NCBI RefSeq assembly: GCF_014641075.1
Contig: NZ_BMHP01000003.1
Location: 372,001-436,000, forward strand
Direction: 5' to 3'
Length of the DNA: 64,000 nucleotides
Source: Paenibacillus nasutitermitis
GTDB taxonomy: Bacteria > Bacillota > Bacilli > Paenibacillales > Paenibacillaceae
In this document: piece by piece, positions 36,578 to 45,566 of the stretch
How positions within the stretch are numbered: position 1 is the first letter of the stretch
Layout: each line of letters starts with the position of its first letter
Position numbers and translations under genes: made by a program
The notes under the pieces: generated by a model
Seen by the model: only the letters and a program-made list of their open reading frames with translations
What the model was told of the DNA's origin: nothing
The model's database searches: none

Positions 36578-39551
36578 AGTCCAACACCTCTTTCCATGGT
36601 TTTGAAATTTGTGGGAGTTTAATGGAATGAATCACTTTGCCCTGCTCATCCATCAACCCGAACTCTATCGATTTCCGCCTGACCTCGCGGTTAATATTAT
36701 CAATGGCCATCCGGAACGACTCGCGGTCGTTCACGCCTCCGACAACCGCCCGGTTCCATGCATTATTCATCTCGCGCTCGACAAAGTAGGAACCTGGCAC
36801 ATGCATCATGGTTGTATACCATTGCCACTGCTCCAGAAATGCATCCAATTCCTCCTTACGCCAGGGGAGACGGGCGAATCCCTCGGCATTAGCCGTATTC
36901 CAGCGGAAGGCCGGCCCGTAATAGCTTTCCATTCTCATGCCGAACTGTGCTTGAGTATCCGCGGACAACCACCATTGCAGGAACTTCCAGGCTTCCTCCT
37001 TGTCCGCCGAGTCCTTCATGATCAGTGCCGATAATTGAGCGCCTCCCGACCAGCGGACGATCTGCCCATCCTCCTGCCGCACGCCCGGCACCGGAGCGAC
37101 ATCCCACATTCCGATCAATTCGGGAGCACCTATCGATAACTGCAGATACGTCTGGAAATCCGATACGCCGACAGGAATCGTCCCGTCCCGGAAATGCTGA
37201 TAGAAGCTGGATACCTGCTTCTCAATCCCATACTTGCGGTACAGATCCGTCATTAACTTAAAGCTTTGCAAACCTGCAGGAGACTCCAAAGCCGATTCAA
37301 GACGGCCTTGTCTCCAGAATTCGGCGCCGTATTGGAAGGCAAAGGACTCATATTCGTGCGGTACGAAAAAATTGTAATTGCTTTGCTGGAGAGTCGGCAG
37401 CAGTCGTATAACATCCTGCCAGGTCTCGGGCACCTCGGCACCCAGCCGCTGCAAAATATCCTTGCGGTAATAAAGCATCTTGAAGTTCAGCGTCTCCGGG
37501 AAAGCATAATAACCTCCATCATAATAATAGGGCTGCATGGACCCTGGGGCGAAAGACTGCACCAGTTCATCGAAGCCCGCGAACTTGGACAAATCTGCAG
37601 CAGCTCCGCGCAGCGCCATTTGAATCGGCTGCGCCGATGTAATGCCCAGAGCCGCATCCGGCACATTTCCGGCTGCGTTAGCCATGACCAGCACTTCTTC
37701 TTTGGCCAGCTGGTTGATCTTGACCTTAATGCCGGTCATCGGCGTGAATGATTCATCCGCCATTTCCTGGAGCACGCTAACATTATCCCGGCCATACTGC
37801 ATCCAGACGTCCACGACTCCGTCGCCAACTTGGGAAATCCGATTGCCGGATGCGAAGGATCCGAGAAACCTTGCGGTCGTTGTTCGCGCCTTCTCGAAGA
37901 AGTTCGCCTTCATGCGGGGCAGCTGCGCATCCAGCGGCGCAATATAAATTTTGTCGATCAGCAGCGGCGAAGACAGCATCGAACGCTGTGCTGAGGCAAC
38001 CTTCTCCCGAATATTGCCCAGCTGATCCAGCTTGTGGGGAATCTCGTTCGGATATTTCAGCAGGCTTTCCATATTCTTGATGGAAGTTCTCACGTTTTGT
38101 ACGTTTTCGTTCGTTTGGCCGCCATTGGCTGCAAGCAGTTCGTCAGCCATCATCCGCATTTGGCCGGAGACGGATTGCAAGGCGCTCAACAGCTCGGGAA
38201 ATCCATTCTTAATATCCCAGGTCCGGTTCCGGTCTACGACACCCCCTACAAGTGCATTCAAATCATAAGAAACCTCATTGAGCTTGCGCAAAATATCTTC
38301 CTGCAGGACCAGTGCTTCATGAAGCGGGGCAATGGTCGCCTCCAATGCCAGCGTGTGTTCTCCTGCTTCCAGATAAAAGGGGTACGGCTGATCCGGACTG
38401 GATTCCAGCGCCGTCCTGGCCCACTCGTCCGCATAGGGAACCCGGTAGGCAAGCAGCTCCTCGAACGGAACCTTGCCGTCGATATATACCGTACGGAAAG
38501 AGGCCTGACTAGCCGTATAGCCTTGATAGGCACGCAGTACGATTTGATAGATGCCGCTCCTGGGTACCTTGAATTTCCAAACGACGGTCTGTCTACCTTC
38601 TTCCAATGCATATCCCCCGACCGCGTTAAAAATGTTCTTTCCCTTTGCCGGCGGGCTCATCAGTGCATCCCGCTCCGATTGTATCTGGATCGCCATCGCA
38701 TTTTTCTCCAGCAGCTGCTCCGCTTCGATCTCAATAATGTCCCGAGCGGGAGACGGCGTCTTCGGGTACCCCGCCGCAACATCCTTATAGGCAGCTATTT
38801 GGGTTGGTGGCTGCAGCCGTAACTTTCCGATGATCATCGAATCGACGCCTTGAAGCCTGATGGTGTGCGCACCCTCCGTCAAATGCCATCTGAACGGCAC
38901 GGCGTATCTGCCTTCCGCATCCTGAAACGGCACCCGCTGCCACTCTTCGACTCCGACCTGGCCAGGCTGCAATTGATTGCCGTCCGCATTCGTCCGAAGC
39001 GGAAGCTGGTCCCGGAATTTCCACGGAAGCTCCACCGCCCGCGCCTCACGGAACGGAAAATCGCCGTCGATGCTCACGGCAAGCACGGCCGAATGGAGAC
39101 GGTCATCCTTATCTTCCGCTTCATTGGCATGGTACTCGAGCTCCAATTCATACAATCCGGCTTGCTCCACTTCGATGTCATACTCGACCCAGTTGGTGCT
39201 ATCATTGTTCCAGATCAATGCCTGATTCATGCCCTTGTAAGGGCCAACCGTCGTATCCGCACCCTCGGATTGGTTGCTGATTTGTCCTCCGGGAACGGTT
39301 ATCGTTTGCATCGCATCCGTGAATCCCTGCTTGCGCCACTCACCCAGAACATAGCTGTAATAGGTTTTCTGCTGCTCGGAAACCTCCGCCACTGGAATTC
39401 CATCCGTTACCGGCCCTATAGCCCGGCTTGCGACGTCTGCGGAAGAACGCTTGTTTAGCCCACTTACGCCAAAGAAAATCAACAGGCATATAATTCCGCC
39501 AGCCAGCCAAATCAGCGCTGTACGATTTCGTTTCAATCCTTTGTCTGACAT
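36564..39551 (-). CDS. 995-aa membrane-anchored solute-binding protein fused to carbohydrate-binding-like modules
   Basis: The N-terminus has a single TM anchor (LIWLAGGIICLLIFFGVSGL) without a lipobox. Two beta-sandwich modules follow (about 70-260 and 280-425), each with a wedge such as VEQAGLYELELEYHANEA or VPRSGIYQIVLRAYQGY and an end like GAHTIRLQGVDSM or GEHTLALEATIA, as in CBM35/CBM6-type folds. Then comes a helical segment (about 430-530) and a type-1 solute-binding domain (about 560-985). Ordinary binding proteins have about 430 aa. It likely holds the polymer at the surface and passes oligomers to the permeases it overlaps by 14 nt. ATG at 39551 was chosen, with AAGGTGG 8 nt upstream. 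Confidence 0.85.
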   Translation of the reverse strand: MSDKGLKRNRTALIWLAGGIICLLIFFGVSGLNKRSSADVASRAIGPVTDGIPVAEVSEQQKTYYSYVLGEWRKQGFTDAMQTITVPGGQISNQSEGADTTVGPYKGMNQALIWNNDSTNWVEYDIEVEQAGLYELELEYHANEAEDKDDRLHSAVLAVSIDGDFPFREARAVELPWKFRDQLPLRTNADGNQLQPGQVGVEEWQRVPFQDAEGRYAVPFRWHLTEGAHTIRLQGVDSMIIGKLRLQPPTQIAAYKDVAAGYPKTPSPARDIIEIEAEQLLEKNAMAIQIQSERDALMSPPAKGKNIFNAVGGYALEEGRQTVVWKFKVPRSGIYQIVLRAYQGYTASQASFRTVYIDGKVPFEELLAYRVPYADEWARTALESSPDQPYPFYLEAGEHTLALEATIAPLHEALVLQEDILRKLNEVSYDLNALVGGVVDRNRTWDIKNGFPELLSALQSVSGQMRMMADELLAANGGQTNENVQNVRTSIKNMESLLKYPNEIPHKLDQLGNIREKVASAQRSMLSSPLLIDKIYIAPLDAQLPRMKANFFEKARTTTARFLGSFASGNRISQVGDGVVDVWMQYGRDNVSVLQEMADESFTPMTGIKVKINQLAKEEVLVMANAAGNVPDAALGITSAQPIQMALRGAAADLSKFAGFDELVQSFAPGSMQPYYYDGGYYAFPETLNFKMLYYRKDILQRLGAEVPETWQDVIRLLPTLQQSNYNFFVPHEYESFAFQYGAEFWRQGRLESALESPAGLQSFKLMTDLYRKYGIEKQVSSFYQHFRDGTIPVGVSDFQTYLQLSIGAPELIGMWDVAPVPGVRQEDGQIVRWSGGAQLSALIMKDSADKEEAWKFLQWWLSADTQAQFGMRMESYYGPAFRWNTANAEGFARLPWRKEELDAFLEQWQWYTTMMHVPGSYFVEREMNNAWNRAVVGGVNDRESFRMAIDNINREVRRKSIEFGLMDEQGKVIHSIKLPQISKPWKEVLDYGGK

Positions 39552-39565
39552 CCCGACACCACCTT

Positions 39566-40699
39566 TTAGCAAACGTCCACGCCGGATTCAATTCGTTGTC
39601 CGGTTGCGCTGTTAAAAAACATGACCTTATGCATATCCATCGCCAGCTCCACCTGCTCATTCTCGTTGAAGGTATGGCGTGGATTCACCCGGGCAATAAG
39701 ATCTGTATTTGTTCCGATATCCATATAGATGAAGCGGTCCGCTCCCATCAGCTCATCCAGACGATAGATGCCGCGGAAGGAGGCATCAGGATAGCCTTCG
39801 AGGACGATCCGCTCTACGCTGACGTTCTCAGGCCGGACACCTAAGGTGACTTCCCGGTTAACCAGATTTTTCAGCTTGGCATTCTGCGGATGTCCTTGCG
39901 GAATTCGCAGCGAGAATCGCTTCGTCTGAAAGGCGATATGCTCTCCGCTCTCTTCGATTTTGCCTGTTACAAAGTTAATCGGAGGCGAACCGATAAAGCC
40001 CGCGACGAATATATTTGCCGGTACATTATAGATGTTTTCCGGCGTATCCACCTGTTGAATCACCCCGTCCTTCATCACGACGATGCGGCTGCCCATCGTC
40101 ATCGCCTCGGTCTGATCATGGGTGACATAGATTGTCGTGACACCCAGCGATTTGTGCAAGCGGATGATTTCCGTCCGCATCTGGACCCTGAGCTTGGCAT
40201 CCAAATTGGATAACGGTTCATCCATTAAGAACACTTGCGGGTTCCGGACGATGGCGCGTCCAAGCGCCACACGCTGCCGTTGGCCTCCGGACAGCTGCTT
40301 CGGCTTGCGGTCGAGGAAAGCCTCGATCTCCAGCACCCTCGCCGCCTTATGCACCTGCAGCTCGATTTCATGCTTGGGCATTTTCCGCAATCGGAGACCG
40401 AATGCAATATTCTCGTATACCGTCATGTTAGGATACAGCGCATAATTCTGAAACACCATCGCAATATCCCTGTCCTTTGGGGGCAAATCATTCATGATCT
40501 GATCGTTTATATAAATCTGGCCCTCGCTAATGTCCTCAAGACCTGCAATCATCCGCAGCGTGGTCGATTTACCGCATCCGGAAGGACCGACAAACACGAT
40601 AAACTCGCGATCCTCAATCTGGAGATGAAAGTCTTTTACGACCGTATCCTTCTCTTTGCCATAACTCTTGTAAATATGATTGAGCAAAATCCGGGCCAT
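39566..40699 (-). CDS. msmX: MsmX/UgpC-type sugar ABC transporter ATPase
   Basis: This 377-aa cytoplasmic ATPase shows Walker A GPSGCGKST, Q-loop MVFQNYALYPNMTV, signature LSGGQRQRVALGRAI, Walker B VFLMDEPLSNLDAKLR and H-loop YVTHDQTEAMTM, then a C-terminal TOBE/MOE regulatory domain (LGVRPENVSVE). Proteins of this class serve several CUT1 importers at once in Firmicutes. Two importers in this operon and others in the window lack their own ATPase, so sharing is likely. ATG at 40699 follows AAAGGAG by 9 nt; a longer frame starts at 40732. It is the first gene of the operon. Confidence 0.95.
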   Translation of the reverse strand: MARILLNHIYKSYGKEKDTVVKDFHLQIEDREFIVFVGPSGCGKSTTLRMIAGLEDISEGQIYINDQIMNDLPPKDRDIAMVFQNYALYPNMTVYENIAFGLRLRKMPKHEIELQVHKAARVLEIEAFLDRKPKQLSGGQRQRVALGRAIVRNPQVFLMDEPLSNLDAKLRVQMRTEIIRLHKSLGVTTIYVTHDQTEAMTMGSRIVVMKDGVIQQVDTPENIYNVPANIFVAGFIGSPPINFVTGKIEESGEHIAFQTKRFSLRIPQGHPQNAKLKNLVNREVTLGVRPENVSVERIVLEGYPDASFRGIYRLDELMGADRFIYMDIGTNTDLIARVNPRHTFNENEQVELAMDMHKVMFFNSATGQRIESGVDVC

Positions 40700-41037
40700 A
40701 AATCCATGCTCCTTTCGACTTAATTTATCCATATATTGGATTCTATCACAAGGTCTTCGGAAAGTATTTACCTTATGTATTAAAATAAAGCCGGAATTAA
40801 ACGCTGTTCAACTGAAAGAAAAGGAGCTGATTTATACTATATTGGACTGGGGACGTCCAGGGCATCGTTCATCAGTTCATTATTGTGCAAATCCGGATTT
40901 ATTCCTTCCCATTATGCACAGGGCCGCACCGGCAAACTTCGATAGATATGATAAATACAACCATTTCCAGTTGGCATACAATGGAAAGGCAGTCTAATAG
41001 ATGTAATAAATCAGAATACCGGGAGGGTCTCTAACAA
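40700..41037. other. Divergent control region between the glycan operon and the second DUF5722 gene
   Basis: These 338 bp contain no gene and must hold the promoters of both directions. The sequence is AT-rich near 40720-40830. TTGTGA followed after 17-18 bp by ATAAAT/TAAATT (minus strand, around 40725-40750) is a possible promoter for the ATPase gene. I could not define a convincing operator or cre site. No regulator gene is adjacent. Confidence 0.4.
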
Positions 41038-43476
41038 GTGAATGAAAATGACGGACGGATCAGCAAAACCCTGAAAGAGCGCTTAACGCTCTGGAATCTG
41101 AATCTGAATGCCGATGACCATAACCTCGTAACCGTCAGAATCAGGAACGCATCGGCATGCTCAAGTGCACTGCTCTGCTGGACAACGGAAACGGATCATC
41201 ACTTTAATGAAGACAAATCGATGGCTATCCCATTGCATCCGAACCATCCGGAGACTGCCGGATATGAAATCTGCCTGGCAGATACTGCGGGCTGGAACGG
41301 CGTCATTACGACTTTACAGATCAGATCGGAGGACGCCTCCGGCGGCGAAAGCTCCCTGCTTATTGAAGAGGTGGCTTTCTCCAAAGTCGACCATGCGCCT
41401 GTACATCCGATCGGCGAAGTTACAAGTGTTCATGTCTCCACCGATTCAATTACGGTCAACGGGATCGTCACAAGCGGTATCGAACTCCAAGGCAAGACGC
41501 TGTCTCTGTACGAGTTGGCCTCTTATCAGCATGAATCCAATCCGGCCATGTTAACAACGCCCTTGGCTGTAACGCCTGCTGCGGAGCACAGCTTCGCGTT
41601 CGTCGTCGATCGATTTGACGGGCATCATGATCGCTACTACTCCAAGTTCGCCGTTGCGCTTCAGGACGGGGCTGCTTCTGGACCCGGACAGCTTGTCGAT
41701 CATGCGAAATATGCAACGCATATGGATTTTGATTCCGTGAATCATTTCCCCTATCCGGTCGCGCAGAGCAAGAAGGGAGTCAATGTGGAGATGACGGACG
41801 ATGCCGAGGAGCTCGGCATTTCCCATGCGCTGATCAATTTTACCGTTAATGAATCGATGCTGAACCCCGACGACACGAACAGACTCGATGCGATTCCATT
41901 CGAATTAGAAGGCCAAACCTATTATTTTAATAAAACGTACTACGAAACGATGGACCATAAAATCAAGCTGTTATCCGATAATGGCGTCCTGATTACCATC
42001 GTGCTGATTCTGATCAAGGACCACCACCGCATCACCGAAATCATGATCCATCCCGAAGCTGCAAGAATCGAGGGGTTGGGCGTTCACGGATTTAATGTTG
42101 TGACCGGGGAAGGGTTTCGTTATATAAAAGCGGCCACCGAGTTTCTGTTCGCCCGTTACACCAGGGAGGATCAGAAGTACGGACGCGTCGTCAATTATAT
42201 CGTGGGCAATGAAATCGACGCCCAGTGGGATTGGCAGAATATGGGGGAGAAATCTGTTCATCAATTCGTCGACCACTATGAACAAGCTCTGCGCCTCTTC
42301 TATCTGGTATCCCGCAAATATTACGACCAGGCGCGGGTGTTCCTTTCACTGACAAACAACTGGATGAAGCCCCATAAATTTGATCCAAAAAAATACTACC
42401 GCGGCCGCGATATCGTCGACCTTGTGAATGCGCAGTCCAAGAAACATGGCGATTATCCTTGGCATGTCGCCTTTCATGCTTATCCGGAAGATTTCCTAAA
42501 TTTGGACACGTGGAACGACGAGCAGGCTCTCGATCACTGGGATACACCGCATATCACCTTTAAAAATCTTCACGTGCTGGTCGATTATATGGGACGAGCC
42601 GAACTGCTCTGCGGCCATGAACGGCGTAGAATCATTCTGTCCGAGCAAGGCTTCCACACGGCTGACGACTCCCTGGAGACGGAAAGAATACAAGCAGCCG
42701 CTTATGCTTACAGCTATTACAAGGCTCAATTCCTGCCCGAGATCGACTTGTTCATCATGTTCTCGCATATTGATGTTCCATTCTTCGGCTTGCATATGGG
42801 CTTATGGACACAAGATCCTGCCACTTCCGAGGGATTCGTTCCGCTGAACCGCAAATACATCTATGATGTGTTCCAATATATCGATACGGACCGCTCCCTG
42901 GAGCTGACCGAATTCGCCAAACCCCTTATCGGCATTTCCGATTGGAACGAGGCCATACCGGGCTTCGATCCAAGCGCATTAGAGGCACGGCCGATTCCCG
43001 CTTCGGTTCCCCTTCGCATTGTATCGGATTACGCGGGCGCAATGGACACGGAGGGCTGGGAACGGGCCGATCATGCGAATCATATCTATATTCCGGATGA
43101 TGAGGCGCACAGCGGGGAAGGGACGCTTCAAGCCGAATTCTCCGCTACCTCCAAGAAATGGCGCGGCGTGCAGAAGCGATTCTCTAGCCCGTACAATGCA
43201 TCGCCCGCCCCGATCCTGAAACTGAGCGTAAAGCTGACGGGCTACTCGAACGAAGAGTCTTACCATATCCGCGTTAAGGCATTCAGCGGGAAGGAGTGGG
43301 CCGCGGGCACGGCCTTAATCGATCCCGCTCAGGGCTGGGTGTCACTTGCCCTGGACTTAAGCGATTGGGACAACCGGCATGCCATTGACAGAATCAAAAT
43401 TTGGGCGGCCGGAGACAGCACGAGAAATTGGGCCGGGCAGCTGCTGATCGACTCCGTTGCGTTCGCCGCCAATTGA
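41038..43476 (+). CDS. DUF5722 glycosidase-like protein without signal peptide
   Basis: This 812-aa protein is a clear paralogue of the first half of the giant secreted protein at 21.8-26.9 kb. An N-terminal beta-sandwich that seems to lack its first strands (from about residue 15) is followed by the DUF5722 barrel (about 240-660) with YIVGNEIDAQWDWQ, WHVAFHAYPEDF and RRIILSEQGFHTAD, and a C-terminal beta-sandwich (about 670-812). It has no signal peptide and no SGNH or repeat modules, so it should act in the cytoplasm on imported oligomers. Start GTG at 41038 with GGGAGGG about 10 nt upstream. It is divergent from the operon. A retaining glycosidase activity is inferred from the paired glutamates. 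Confidence 0.8.
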   Translation: MNENDGRISKTLKERLTLWNLNLNADDHNLVTVRIRNASACSSALLCWTTETDHHFNEDKSMAIPLHPNHPETAGYEICLADTAGWNGVITTLQIRSEDASGGESSLLIEEVAFSKVDHAPVHPIGEVTSVHVSTDSITVNGIVTSGIELQGKTLSLYELASYQHESNPAMLTTPLAVTPAAEHSFAFVVDRFDGHHDRYYSKFAVALQDGAASGPGQLVDHAKYATHMDFDSVNHFPYPVAQSKKGVNVEMTDDAEELGISHALINFTVNESMLNPDDTNRLDAIPFELEGQTYYFNKTYYETMDHKIKLLSDNGVLITIVLILIKDHHRITEIMIHPEAARIEGLGVHGFNVVTGEGFRYIKAATEFLFARYTREDQKYGRVVNYIVGNEIDAQWDWQNMGEKSVHQFVDHYEQALRLFYLVSRKYYDQARVFLSLTNNWMKPHKFDPKKYYRGRDIVDLVNAQSKKHGDYPWHVAFHAYPEDFLNLDTWNDEQALDHWDTPHITFKNLHVLVDYMGRAELLCGHERRRIILSEQGFHTADDSLETERIQAAAYAYSYYKAQFLPEIDLFIMFSHIDVPFFGLHMGLWTQDPATSEGFVPLNRKYIYDVFQYIDTDRSLELTEFAKPLIGISDWNEAIPGFDPSALEARPIPASVPLRIVSDYAGAMDTEGWERADHANHIYIPDDEAHSGEGTLQAEFSATSKKWRGVQKRFSSPYNASPAPILKLSVKLTGYSNEESYHIRVKAFSGKEWAAGTALIDPAQGWVSLALDLSDWDNRHAIDRIKIWAAGDSTRNWAGQLLIDSVAFAAN

Positions 43477-43673
43477 CTGGACCAAGGAGATCCGGCTTCA
43501 CCGCCTTCAATACAGCGCTACTCGCGCATATGAATCGCTCCTCTTAAAATGGATGAAAAAAGCCACCAAAGGCTGGCGGCAACAAGCCGCTACATATATA
43601 ATAATTATAAAATTTGGAAATTTAAGCGAACAAGCGGAGAATCTTTAAAAATACAATTGGAGGCTTTAGTGAG

Positions 43674-44627
43674 GTGAAGACGGACGGGCAACTGGTGGAA
43701 CAAGCACTGCAAGGGGAAGGCGTGGCTTATGCAGAGCTGATTGGACGCTATATGAACGCGTTGTATGCTATAGGCTTTCATATTACCGGTGACTTCCATT
43801 TAGCGCAGGATATTGCACAGGAAGCGCTGATTAAAGGATATCTCGGGCTTCCCGATTTACAAAATACTGAGAAGTTTGCCACTTGGCTATATACCATCAC
43901 CCGCCGCACTGCGTTCGGCTTTAAAAGAAAGAGACGGCGGTTCCCGGTTGAGCTCGAACTTTCGCCTGAACTTGAGGATCCGCATGCCATAGAAGATATC
44001 GTGGAAAGTAACGAGCAGAGCGAAAAAGTATGGCTTGCTTTGAACAAGCTTAATGAGCTATACCGCGAGACGGCAATTTTGCATCTAATTGGTGGTATGT
44101 CCGCATCGGAGATCCACAGGTTGGTAGGCGCCACGACAAGTGCGGTGGAAAGCCGATTGCGGCGAGCGAAGGCCGTTCTTAAGCAAGAGCTGTTTGATTT
44201 CGCCCGGGAGACGCTGGCCGCAAGACAGTTGGATGAAGCATTTCGTATCCAGGTTACGACCTTGTTGTTTAGGCAGCTCAATTGCTTCTACTTGCCGGTC
44301 GCCGATCCTTTCTCGTCGGCGATGTGGTATAACGAGCATTTCGGCCTTTCATCCGGTTCGGCACCGGAACCGGGCTGCAGCGGCGTATCGCTCCCTATCG
44401 GTTCAGGGATGGAAATTTTCTTATTGAAATCGATCGGAGCGAGCAGTGGTTATCCGAAACCATTCGAGTTGCTAAGCTTCGAAGTGGATGATCTGGCATC
44501 TCTCGTGGCCCGACTCCGGCAAAAAGGTGTGAGCGTCGAAATGGTTGAACGGAGCGGGAAGCGATTACTTAGCAAGTTTGTGGACCCGGACGGTCATATA
44601 TTTTCATTGATCCAAAAGATTGTTTGA
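43674..44627 (+). CDS. ECF-type sigma factor fused to a C-terminal VOC (glyoxalase-fold) domain
   Basis: This 317-aa protein begins with sigma region 2 (about 8-80; DIAQEALIKGYLGL, FATWLYTITRR) and region 4 (about 120-175; GMSASEIHRLVGATTSAVES). In place of the usual end at about 180 aa, it carries a 110-residue VOC unit (about 203-317; NCFYLPVADPFSSAMWYNEH, LLSFEVDDLASLVARL, FVDPDGHIFSL). The metal-ligand positions of true glyoxalases appear lost. The VOC unit may sense a small ligand and control the sigma part; no anti-sigma factor gene is adjacent. GTG at 43674 follows GGAGG by 10 nt. The AT-rich 197 bp upstream should contain its promoter. The next gene encodes a related VOC domain. Confidence 0.85.
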   Translation: MKTDGQLVEQALQGEGVAYAELIGRYMNALYAIGFHITGDFHLAQDIAQEALIKGYLGLPDLQNTEKFATWLYTITRRTAFGFKRKRRRFPVELELSPELEDPHAIEDIVESNEQSEKVWLALNKLNELYRETAILHLIGGMSASEIHRLVGATTSAVESRLRRAKAVLKQELFDFARETLAARQLDEAFRIQVTTLLFRQLNCFYLPVADPFSSAMWYNEHFGLSSGSAPEPGCSGVSLPIGSGMEIFLLKSIGASSGYPKPFELLSFEVDDLASLVARLRQKGVSVEMVERSGKRLLSKFVDPDGHIFSLIQKIV

Positions 44628-44687
44628 CAGGATAATGGCGTTTTCTTCGTCTTGTTTATTGAAATGAATTTTTGAGGAGATGAGGCA

Positions 44688-45416
44688 ATGGTAAATCGAG
44701 CAATTGAGGAGTTCGCCGAGTTAACGGCAAATGAAGTCGTACCTCCATCGGTACCTGTGCTGAAACGAGTAAACTGCATTTACGTTCCGGCTTCCGATCC
44801 TTATCTGACGATCAAATGGTTTGAACGACATTTTGGTTTGCGTCATCCGAAAGAAGTAAAGAAGGATACGAACGGGGAATCCCTCGAACTTGGAAACGGA
44901 ATGGAATTATTTATTTTACGAGCGGAAAAAGGATCCCGGATGACGTTCCAGACTGATGTTTGGTCGGGGCCCAACTTTCAAATGTCAATGCTGTCTTTCG
45001 AAGTCGACAATATCGTCGACCTGCACCAAAAGCTGCTGGAAAGCGGCGAGGTGAAGCTTGAAGAACTGCGGGATAATGACGGGTGTGGAATAGGCTTTTA
45101 CTTTTATGATCCGGACGGCAACAAATTTACAGCGTGGGAATTACAGACGATGGTCTGGCGCAAAGCCGAAGTGCCAGCGGCTACAAGATTGGAGGAGAGA
45201 TTCGGTTTCGTCAATTGCTACTTTCACGGTGAATTGAGCGGATTCATAGCCAGAGTGCGTGAAGGATCGCGGGATGTGTCACGGCGTATCCAGATTATTG
45301 GTTGTAGTGAACTGCGCCAGTCGGACAGAGAAGGATTGCAACAACTGGTTGAAACGTTCGAGAAGCTTAACCGCGAGTATCCGGATCGACCGTTGCGTAT
45401 TGTGTATCGAGAATAG
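44688..45416 (+). CDS. VOC (glyoxalase/bleomycin-resistance fold) protein with extra C-terminal domain
   Basis: This 242-aa cytoplasmic protein has one VOC unit (about 25-155; NCIYVPASDPYLTIKWFERH, MLSFEVDNIVDLHQKL, FYFYDPDGNKFTAWEL). It is clearly related to the C-terminal domain of the sigma factor upstream. About 85 further residues (FVNCYFHGELSGFIARV; ending PDRPLRIVYRE) are of unknown fold. ATG at 44688 follows GAGGAGATGAGG. It lies 60 bp after the sigma gene on the same strand and ends at a terminator, so the two form a small operon. It may bind the same ligand, or be the target or partner of the sigma factor; this is inference. Confidence 0.75.
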   Translation: MVNRAIEEFAELTANEVVPPSVPVLKRVNCIYVPASDPYLTIKWFERHFGLRHPKEVKKDTNGESLELGNGMELFILRAEKGSRMTFQTDVWSGPNFQMSMLSFEVDNIVDLHQKLLESGEVKLEELRDNDGCGIGFYFYDPDGNKFTAWELQTMVWRKAEVPAATRLEERFGFVNCYFHGELSGFIARVREGSRDVSRRIQIIGCSELRQSDREGLQQLVETFEKLNREYPDRPLRIVYRE

Positions 45417-45524
45417 TAAAGGCGATGAGAACGATAGCATATAGATACAAGAGTGGATAATCGGTTGCTTCGGCAGCCGTTTTTGTTAACTTTATCCTTT
45501 CAGATCTAGTCGAACAAAAAAAAC

Positions 45525-45559
45525 AGCCCCGAGCGGAATATAAAATCCGCTTCGGGGCT
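45525..45559. terminator. Bidirectional terminator between VOC and rhamnosidase genes
   Basis: The stem AGCCCCGA-CGGA / TCCG-TTCGGGGCT has an A8 run before it (T-run on the minus strand) and TTGCTTGTTT after it. It ends the plus-strand VOC transcript and the minus-strand rhamnosidase transcript, whose stop is 8 bp away. Confidence 0.85.
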
Positions 45560-45566
45560 TGCTTGT

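Noticed and set aside
43457..43648. Plus-strand 63-codon open frame before the sigma gene
   Set aside because: It begins inside the DUF5722 gene in another frame and runs through AT-rich promoter-like DNA with no ribosome site.
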